Of a stretch of 64,000 bases of DNA, positions 56,780 to 64,000 are shown piece by piece. Source of the DNA: Pomphorhynchus laevis (lineage: Eukaryota; Acanthocephala; Palaeacanthocephala; Echinorhynchida; Pomphorhynchidae); contig WNNJ02003024.1 in assembly GCA_012934845.2 (NCBI GenBank), positions 1-64,000 of the forward strand, read 5' to 3'. The notes under the pieces were generated by a model. It saw nothing but the letters and a program-made list of their open reading frames with translations. It searched no databases and was not told the DNA's origin. Made by a program: the position numbers and the translations under genes. The first letter of the stretch is position 1; every line of letters starts with the position of its first letter.

Positions 56780-59700
56780 TTCATCCTCGGTGATAGTCTT
56801 TAAAGTAGCCACGCGTTCTTATTGCTCTTCTTGGCATTTTGTACCCATCACCACCTCGTTTGTCTTTATTTTCATGGGAAAATGGTATATCTTGGTCAGT
56901 TGAGATATCAGTTAACTCACTTTCCGGGAAAACTTGATTTGCATGCTTAGGCAGATTATCAGTTCTGTCTGTGTTGGGCCCCTTTGGATCGTTGTCAGTA
57001 GAGTTAACGTTACTTTCAACCGTTATTGCAGCGTTACTATCATTGTTTAAAGTTCTGTCGCAGGTGTTCGAAAGTGTTGAATCGCTATTTGGACATCGTG
57101 ACAGGTGACGTGTAGCTATATTGGCTTCTCGACTAGATGAATATAAAATCCGAGCGTTATGTGAATCCGCGTTGATCAACGTTCGCGTACTAACGAATCG
57201 TCGCACTTGCTAGTCTGGTTTAAGTTTCGCACGTATACCGGACCAGACCCCGCCAACCAGTTTGGTAGGTTATATTTCAGCATGGGTCGGCGATTGAATT
57301 TGAAGATGCGATCGTAGGAGTGGGTCCAGTTGATGTACATATAAGTCCCCGAATAGCTTGCAAACTTTCTGTCAGCACACTTTCCAAGTTGGCTATGGGC
57401 AGATTGAGATTGTAAAGGAGTACTTTAATAGCATTCAAGATGATACCATTATAGCGCTTTATTTGGCCGTTGCCTCTAGGTTTGTACGGTGACGAGTGAC
57501 TCACCGAAGTTCCGATGCTGGTGAAATAGTCGGTGAGGTCTTTGGACATAAATAAAATTCCACGGTCTGCATAACATTCTCGGGAGGACCGAAAACTGAT
57601 GTGAGACTTTTAAGACATTTGATTACAGTTGCCGAAGAAGTATCGGAACAAGCAAATCGAAATGATATCTGGAAAACTCGTCGATCACGGTTAGTAAATA
57701 TTTGCGATTGGTATTCGAAGGAAGTTGGTCCTTAAAATCCATGGATAATTGTTCGAATGGTTTGGATGCTTTGATTAACGACGAATATGGTGGTTTGAAG
57801 AAACGAGGCTTTAAAATTGAACATGACTTGCATTGGCTAACAACATGTATCACGTTCTCGGAGCTGTATGGTAGTTGGTGTGACTGCACAAAATGATACA
57901 GACGACTGACTCCTGGATGGCATAAATTATCACGGATTTCTTCGAGAAGTGCGATACTTTTCTGAAGATTAAAGAAGCCATTAGTATAAGAGCACACGTC
58001 TCGAGACATGGAATCTGCCGCTTCATTAAAACCTCCGGGTCTGTATTGCATATCAAACTTGAATTCAGAGAGGTCAAGGCACCACCGTTGAACCTTTTCA
58101 TTCTTGATCTTGCTCCTATGAACGCGGTTAAAGATGAACGCAACGGAGCTCTGATCGGTCACAACACTAAAGGTTCTCCCTGACAAATAATGCCTCCAAA
58201 AGCGTATGGACTCTACAATAGCTAGGGCCTCTTTCTCTATTGAAGCCAAATTGGAAGATTGCTTTCCTATCGAACGGGAAAAGAAAACTACAGGTTTTCC
58301 TCATTGAGTCAAAACAGCACCTACTGCTTGATCGGATGCGTCAGTTTCAAGGTAGCAGAAACGATTTCATTCCGGAGGCGTTAGAACGCATGTACTGCTT
58401 ATTCAGAGCTGGAAAAATCATAACATTAGCCAGAGGCGGGACAAGTTTCGATTAGTTGCAGATATACTTTGAGTAATATGAGAATAGACCAATAGTCCTA
58501 CGTAATTGTTTATGATTGCAGGGGAATTTTAAGTCATATAATGCCTTTACGCGCGTCGGGTCGGGTCGTTTGGTCCCATTTCCGATTTGATATCCCAGGA
58601 TATTGATTATTGTCTTGTTGAGCACGCACTTATCCTCGTTGAAAGTAATGTTGTATTTGGACGCAGCTGCACGAAATCTTTCGATGCTTTGATCATGCTG
58701 CAGTTGAGTTTTCTCCACATACAATAATATCACCAAGTATGCGTACGTATTTTGTAGCTCTTCTCTGACGATAATATCGTTTATTATTCTCTGAAAACTG
58801 CGACAGCATTCGTCAAGCCGAAAGGAACTCTTCGGAACTGGAACAATTGTCCATTAGCTTCAAATGCGGTCATATATGTTTCATCGTTTTTCATTAGTAT
58901 TTAGTGATACGCATTTTTAAGGTCAAAGGTACTGAAGACTTTGTTGGTAGATATCTTATTTATGAGGTCATCGATGTTTGGAGCAGGGTAAGCATCAAGT
59001 ACTGTAAGCATATTTACTGTTTGTGAGTAATCGACGACAAGGCGTGGTTTACCATCTTTGTGTACGACTAATACTTGTGCCCGCCAGGCAGAACGACAAG
59101 GTTCAATTATCTTATCATCGATCAATCATTTTTTTCGGAATCGATAAAACGGTCCTCTTCTCGGGTATGACGGCGAGAAAGAGTAGCTGGTCATCCGGAA
59201 ATAAAGAGGGAGCAGGTAGATCAATGCACGATAATTGTCCAATAATAAGTTGTTGCTTGCTGCCATGACTCAACAGTTTGATTGATATTCCGGAATGAAG
59301 ATTTATGAAAGGATGGCCGAGAATGATTGGACATCAGAGTTTTGGCATAACGACGAACGGTCCATCTTAGTAATCTTTACCACGGTATGAGATTGTGGCA
59401 GAACATCTTTTATTGTAGACTGAACTGTGAGCCGAATTGGCCATAGACACTTTTACTAAACAGGCTTCGGTATTCAGTGACAGTTTTCGTACTGTAGCAA
59501 GGCCAATAAAGTTAGAAGAGCTGAATGTATCTAGTAATGGCTTTATCGTATGTCCGCTTGTAGACACATCGATCACGAGACTATTCAATTTCGAGTGCAG
59601 TGGCATGTTGCATGCGTTGAGGATGTGTGCGCAATGAGAAAACTCGACATTAAAAGAATCGGAGTACGTATAACGATGCGAATATTTCGAACTTGATTGT

Positions 59701-60472
59701 CGACGCAGATTGGATTGACATACCTTCGCGTAGTGCCCTCGCTTATTACAATACGTGCATTCAGCTTTACGGCCTGAGCAATTGTAACGCTCATGTATTC
59801 TGCCTCCGTAGAAAAAAAAACACTAATTTTTTATTTAGTACGGATAGCCGCTAAGACGTCCTCTACAGACCTTTCTGAATCGGCACGAGCAGCGTTGCAC
59901 CTTTTCGAAACCGCATTTACTTGACATTCAGGTTGGTGTTGGTAGGCGGTCACTTGCACTTGGGCTGACTCTATAGTTCGGGCGATTTGGAAAACCTTTT
60001 CCTTGTCGATCCCGTCTATTTCGAGTATACGCTGCCGAATTTCGTTAAATTGCACACCTGCAATGAATGAGTCGCACACTAGAATGTCATGAAGCTCAGA
60101 TGCTGTCACGTTTTGAAAAGGGCATTGGCGAGCAAGTGTTTCGAGAACTTCGATATATTGAGCTATTGTCTGGTCAGCTGTTTCTTTGAGAGTGCAGAGT
60201 AGATGGCGCCTGTATACATCATTGACTGTTTTGACAAATGTATCCTTAAGCGCTTTATGGTAGCCTCAAATGCATTCATAGATTTTATCGAATAATAGTG
60301 CGGATACGGAAATCTTCAGTAGATCGAATTTTTCTTGATCGGTATCCACTTTCATGCGACTACAGAAAACGTTGAAACGATATTGCCAATGTCTCCATTC
60401 TCGCTCTGCATCGATTGAGTCAACCGTCAGTTTCGAAATGTCGGGTTTGAAGAAAGCGTCTATAAGTCAACA

Positions 60473-60486
60473 ATTTGTGAATAAAA
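60473..60486 (-). promoter_or_regulatory. Self-complementary primer-binding site, Ty3 B
   Basis: ATTTGTGAATAAAA, one base inside the 5' LTR, is an exact 14-nt reverse complement of 60513-60526 within the LTR. This is the arrangement for self-primed reverse transcription described for Tf1/sushi-type elements, where the transcript's first bases fold onto the primer-binding site. No match to a tRNA 3' end (TGG start) is seen. Confidence 0.65.
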
Positions 60487-60487
60487 T

Positions 60488-60575
60488 TGAGACAGAAACC
60501 GATAAGAAAGGCTTTTATTCACAAATCTAAAATAGGGTCAAGAAGTTAGTAAAGAAACAACAAGTTTATATATCA
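60488..60575 (-). repeat. 5' LTR of Ty3 fossil B (88 bp)
   Basis: Partner of 56692-56779. Read on the minus strand it opens with TGATATATAAAC, so a TATA-like box stands almost at its first base, leaving an extremely short U3. Confidence 0.9.
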
Positions 60576-61048
60576 CCTTTAACCAAGAACAAGCTTAAGA
60601 GACTAGCAATCACTCCCATTCTTTACACATCGTGTAAATACCTGGGGTTTACCATTAGAGTAAGTGGACTCCTGGATCAGTTTTTAATAGATTTAAAAGT
60701 GTCCTGAAGCGAGCTAGATGTGCCCTAAAACGGGTTTAACGTTTGCCATCAAGAGGAAGCGCTCAGGTGTGCCTCTGATGTACTTGTACAATCTCTGTAT
60801 TAGTCTTATTTTCAATATGAGTCCCCATAGCAAAGTCTATGATTTATTAAGCTCCCCAAGATAGAAATACCAACCATTGTGTGCCGCGATTGTGCCCTCA
60901 GGTCGATCGCCGATCATGAATGGTTTAATCGTATGGCGTCGCGTTGATGTTTGCTGATGGGGCCAGATCCCACTTCATCGATATAGAGGACATCAACGAT
61001 GAAGATGCTTAAAAGTCTAACATTGTACATTTAGTTTTCCTTCTTGTT

Positions 61049-61330
61049 GTTAAGACGACACTCGTCACACCTCGCTATCGCTGTGTTCCCGTTATGCCCT
61101 CTTACTCCACGTTCCCAATTACTCTAACAATTACGGTTTCCGATCCTTCCTCGTCGCCGCCTCACTCGCCTGGAATCAACTCCCTCTCGACGTCTGCCGC
61201 GCTTCTCCTTTATCACAATCAAACACCTCGTACTTTACACCTTCTCGACACATGATTTACATTTTTGTTTTGTTGTGGTCATGTAAGCGTGCGCTGGCAC
61301 GAATTTGCCACGTTAAAATAAACCTATTTT
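61049..61330 (+). mobile_element. L2/CR1-like LINE, 3' fragment
   Basis: 3' end copy of the family seen at 2415-3672, beginning in the region of the L-L-H-V-P-N-Y block and including S-L-A-W-N-Q-L-P, then the tail GTAAGCGTGCGCTGGCACGA and AAAATAAACCT. It abuts the 3' end of family B. Confidence 0.75.
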
Positions 61331-61334
61331 TTAG

Positions 61335-61852
61335 CTATTTTTCTTATTACTTAATGGATTCAGTTATTTAGTAAGAAAATCTAGTATTATATTTCGTTTG
61401 TTTCGTTGCTTATGATACATAAATTTGGATAAAACCTTACCAGCATTATAAGACCGAGCAAGATGATTAAATATATTAATCGACACTCACACTGTTCAAA
61501 ACAAGTGAAAATTATTTTGCTAGCAAATGGTGAACGATATTTTGGTGGATTGAAAAGTGTGAAAAGACTGAGTATGTGTTAAATTGAACACTTTTCTTAC
61601 ACTTGCAAGATTATGGGTAGTTGTCAGCTAGATCGTCACTACCCTTAATAAAATTAAATATTATAATTAAATAATAATTGTATAAATTAAATCATAATTG
61701 AATCATTGTATAACATCAGGTCATCTCAAGAATAATCGAAAAACGATTTAGGTTGACAAAACTTTGCACAATTTGCATACTAGTTTCATAATCCATAAAA
61801 TTTACGATACTGACATTTAGTACAAATACAAATAAATGTAAACATTAAGTAT
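61335..61852. other. 3' flank of the following gene
   Basis: AT-rich; nothing recognised. Being downstream of the minus-strand gene that stops at 61855 it should contain its 3' UTR and polyadenylation signal. Confidence 0.4.
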
Positions 61853-61854
61853 TT

Positions 61855-63279
61855 CTATACCACAACCTTTTTTATTTGGGGTTCTGCTTGAATATTTTTG
61901 TATTCTTCTAAATTTTGACCTGTTACGTATTCCAGATCATCACTTGAATCTATAATTTTTCTGATCGCATCATCAACATTTTCATTAGATTTTACGATAA
62001 GTACATTCCATTCTGTCCCATCATCAGCAACGAATGTTGTCTGATCTTCAGGTATATTTAAAGGCAGAAAATTAATAATTTTCTGTTCCTGGGGATTTAA
62101 ATAATGAGTTTCTCGATTATCTTCATCACTGTAGCCAAATATATTATTGGAAATATCATATTTAATCTGTGTTTTCGTAGAGTCAATACTTTGTCGAGAT
62201 CGCAAACTATCAGGACGCTGATAATCTCCTAACACTCTCCCAAATAATGGACTGACTGGTGGAGTAACATGTCTGAGTTTAGATTTTAAGGGTTGTGTAA
62301 TTTTGTTTATTGTTTCAGGAGGTCGTGGTACAACTGGCGGAATTCGTACACTTGATTGTTTAATGACATTACTTGGAAGGATATATTTATCAACGCTGTT
62401 TGATGGTGATGCTACTTTTGATATCGCTGATTTAAGCTCACCAAGAACATTCTGGTAATTGCTAATTTTAGTTTTACCTTCTTTATCAAATACACTCTTT
62501 AGAATCTTACTTTGATAGTCTTTTGAATCATTATCATTTTTGTCGTCTGGCACTGGCATATGTAATACATTTGATGAGCTATCGTATGCTGGTGACGGCA
62601 GCGATGGCGATGGAGACTGCGACGATAGTAACGGCAATGTTGAAATTGCAAACGGAGGAGTTAATAGAGGAGATTGTTGAGGAACCTCGGTAACTGAAGG
62701 TGATTGTTGAGTTTTCGTTATTGTAGGCGTTTTACCATTTGCTGATTGTTTGTTTGATTGGCGATTGCGATCGATAGGCGGAGGCTCATAATTTGACTCT
62801 TTATCACTGCGATTTTTTCTTCCCATCTTGACTTTTTTACTTAGCACTTTTATTTTAATTTGCCGTTCTGATTCATTTGTACGGTTCATATAATGGCTTG
62901 GCAATAGTTTGTCGGAATTCATTGAAGCCCATTTTGCACTAAGATTTACAGGCATAGTGTTTCTATACTTGACTTGATAACAGTCATGCATGTGTCTAGG
63001 ATTTCTGCATGCATTTGTTGGATTACGGCGGTTGAACGAATGCGGTGATCTATTGTTGATAATCGAATTAGAACAATTCGTACCTAATTTGCGATGAAAT
63101 AAATAATCACGGTTAATAGGTGATTTAATAGTTATCTTGGGCGTTAGTGAACAATTGTTAGCACTATCAAACGAATATACTGGATATGCTATTTTGTCGT
63201 CTCTATATTCAGTATTAATGAATGCTGATGGAGCAGAATATTGGTATTCAGTTAGTGGAAAACACTTATATTTCATCAT
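61855..63279 (-). CDS. Unknown low-complexity protein, 474 codons
   Basis: A single uninterrupted frame from ATG (63279) to a stop directly left of 61855, by far the longest in the window outside mobile elements. No catalytic domain was recognised. Residues 1-130 are rich in N, Y, R and S with several cysteines (L-G-T-N-C-S-N, N-A-C-R-N-P-R-H-M-H-D-C); 140-165 is basic (I-K-I-K-V-L-S-K-K-V-K-M-G-R-K-N-R), a possible nuclear localisation signal; 170-235 is P/S/Q-rich (P-S-P-S-L-P-S-P-A-Y); 300-350 has P-P-V-V-P-R-P-P and T-P-P-V-S-P-L-F-G; the last 80 residues are acidic and ordered-looking (F-V-A-D-D-G-T-E-W-N-V-L-I-V). No signal peptide or membrane helix is seen. Composition suggests a disordered nuclear or scaffold protein. 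It may be one large exon of a longer gene; a second ATG follows the first directly. Confidence 0.7.
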   Translation of the reverse strand: MMKYKCFPLTEYQYSAPSAFINTEYRDDKIAYPVYSFDSANNCSLTPKITIKSPINRDYLFHRKLGTNCSNSIINNRSPHSFNRRNPTNACRNPRHMHDCYQVKYRNTMPVNLSAKWASMNSDKLLPSHYMNRTNESERQIKIKVLSKKVKMGRKNRSDKESNYEPPPIDRNRQSNKQSANGKTPTITKTQQSPSVTEVPQQSPLLTPPFAISTLPLLSSQSPSPSLPSPAYDSSSNVLHMPVPDDKNDNDSKDYQSKILKSVFDKEGKTKISNYQNVLGELKSAISKVASPSNSVDKYILPSNVIKQSSVRIPPVVPRPPETINKITQPLKSKLRHVTPPVSPLFGRVLGDYQRPDSLRSRQSIDSTKTQIKYDISNNIFGYSDEDNRETHYLNPQEQKIINFLPLNIPEDQTTFVADDGTEWNVLIVKSNENVDDAIRKIIDSSDDLEYVTGQNLEEYKNIQAEPQIKKVVV

Positions 63280-64000
63280 ATTTTGATCATTGTTTAAAAT
63301 TATGATTTCGAAGAAACCACTTTCCCAATTGTCTTTGTCGTGCTAAACATTATCGCACTTTAAATTGAGATATTTCATGATCGAATAATTTAATAAATGA
63401 TGAACTTGTTAGTTATACATACGATAGAGTGTATTGATACAATTTTTACAATACATTTATGAATTTTACAACAATTACAATATATTAACGTAAATATAAC
63501 GCATTATATTTACATTAATTATTATTTACATTTCATAAATAATTACAAATAAAAAATAATTACAAAATTTACAGTGAACAAAATCAGGATCGCAGACTAA
63601 CAGACTATAAAAATGCTCGCAGTTTAAAAATATTTTCTATTCATCCATTTCAGCAGATAAATTCATCAATACTTTATCAACAATTAACATAATGCAAATA
63701 ACTATTTGTTTACGTTTATTTACAGGCTGATTATGAAACTCAATATTTTGAGGGTTGTTGGACAATTTAAAATTAAAATAAAAGTATTATAATAATATAG
63801 AAAAGCCTTTCCCAGCAAAAAAGAAATTTAACATTTCCTTAATATTTCGATCCCTAGCCGGGAACATTTTCATGAAGAATAATCTGAAACAACAAAATAT
63901 TACAAAGCAACATGATTATAGGTATGTAACAGGAAATCATTCTGTATGCTCAAATCTAGATCTAATATTTTTATTGCCACAGCCTCTAAAATCAGTCAGC
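63280..64000. other. Upstream flank of the unknown gene
   Basis: AT-rich, no further exon or known repeat identified. A promoter cannot be chosen among the many TATA-like strings. Confidence 0.4.

Larger units (their letters stand above)
56692..60575 (-). mobile_element. Ty3-type LTR retrotransposon fossil (B), both LTRs present
   Basis: Element of 3.9 kb on the minus strand with 88-bp LTRs at both ends and a 5-bp target duplication CCTTT (56687-56691, 60576-60580). Parts in order: Gag remains (about 60440-59830), protease region with L-L-D-T-F (about 59530), reverse transcriptase (about 59125-58450) with V-V-D-Y-S and F-S-T-F-D-L-K-N-A-Y-H, RNase H (about 58250-58030), the H-P-G-V zinc-binding region (about 57910), integrase (about 57760-57300) and a hydrophilic tail ending R-T-R-G-Y-F-K-D-Y (to 56781). 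Broken, roughly half a dozen or more breaks. The LTRs differ at about 6 of 88 positions, so it is moderately old. It sits in the reverse transcriptase of LINE family B. Confidence 0.9.
52900..61045 (+). mobile_element. LINE family B, copy 2, interrupted twice
   Basis: Plus-strand element in three visible parts. Part 1, 52900-53906: ORF1 zinc knuckles, then the start of the endonuclease ending at Y-I-R-P-G. Part 2, 55215-56691: endonuclease from H-K-N-R-D-L-L-D and G-N-L-N-D-R onward, linker, and reverse transcriptase (E-K-V-L-A-R-K-I-R-H-H-L; A-V-A-V-F-L-E-F; L-P-Q-G-S). Part 3, 60576-61045: the thumb region (T-S-C-K-Y-L-G-F-T-I-R) to near the 3' end. Between 1 and 2 lies an L2/CR1-like LINE, between 2 and 3 a Ty3 element. 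Parts align in order with copy 1 at 46150-44575. The element itself has many stops. Confidence 0.8.

Overview
This window looks like AT-rich intergenic and intronic DNA from an invertebrate animal, most likely an arthropod; the species cannot be named from the sequence. The evidence is split host genes with GT-AG introns, several metazoan non-LTR retrotransposons, Ty3-type LTR fossils, Penelope-like elements of two clades and tRNA-derived SINEs. No prokaryotic gene organisation is present. Coding space is small and retroelement remains dominate. Host genes: (1) a complete-looking 3' part of an SLC17/sialin-type transporter on the minus strand (26330-31849, ten exons, phases all consistent, 506 codons plus an unseen 5' exon); (2) the probable last exon of a divergent roadblock/LC7-type dynein light chain (22260-22557, plus); (3) a 474-codon low-complexity protein of unknown function (61855-63279, minus). 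Layout: 0.5-5.6 kb is a stack of decayed elements: a Ty3 fossil lying between LINE endonuclease and reverse transcriptase scraps and itself carrying L2/CR1-like LINE pieces. 5.6-16.4 kb is nearly gene-free AT-rich DNA with small Penelope-like fragments. 16.4-21.3 kb holds tandem repeats, a LINE 3' end, a second Ty3 fossil and another L2/CR1-like fragment. 22-24.8 kb has the dynein exon and rearranged Penelope-like tails. 26.3-31.9 kb is the transporter, whose 3-kb intron contains an RTE-like fragment and a tandem SINE array. 32.6-44.6 kb has a 93-bp mobile minisatellite (two arrays), a canonical Penelope-like fragment, a second SINE and the best copy of a Naiad-type Penelope-like element with permuted domain order. 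44.6-48.6 kb holds two different non-LTR elements in head-to-tail contact; 49.8-51.8 kb is a second Naiad copy; 52.9-61.05 kb is one LINE (family B) that was hit twice, once by an L2/CR1-like LINE and once by a Ty3 element with 88-bp LTRs. The most interesting signals are: a tandem SINE array flanked by a perfect 12-bp target-site duplication whose unit carries hammerhead-like boxes (a retrozyme-like candidate); two different Ty3 fossils whose primer-binding site is a 14-15 nt perfect reverse complement of a segment of their own LTR, the arrangement expected for self-primed reverse transcription; and the permuted GIY-YIG-first Penelope-like element with dispersed tails. In this text 'family B' means the APE-type LINE at 44.6-46.1 and 52.9-61.05 kb, and 'family C' the reverse-transcriptase element with a cysteine-cluster ORF at 34.3-35.2 and 46.15-48.6 kb.
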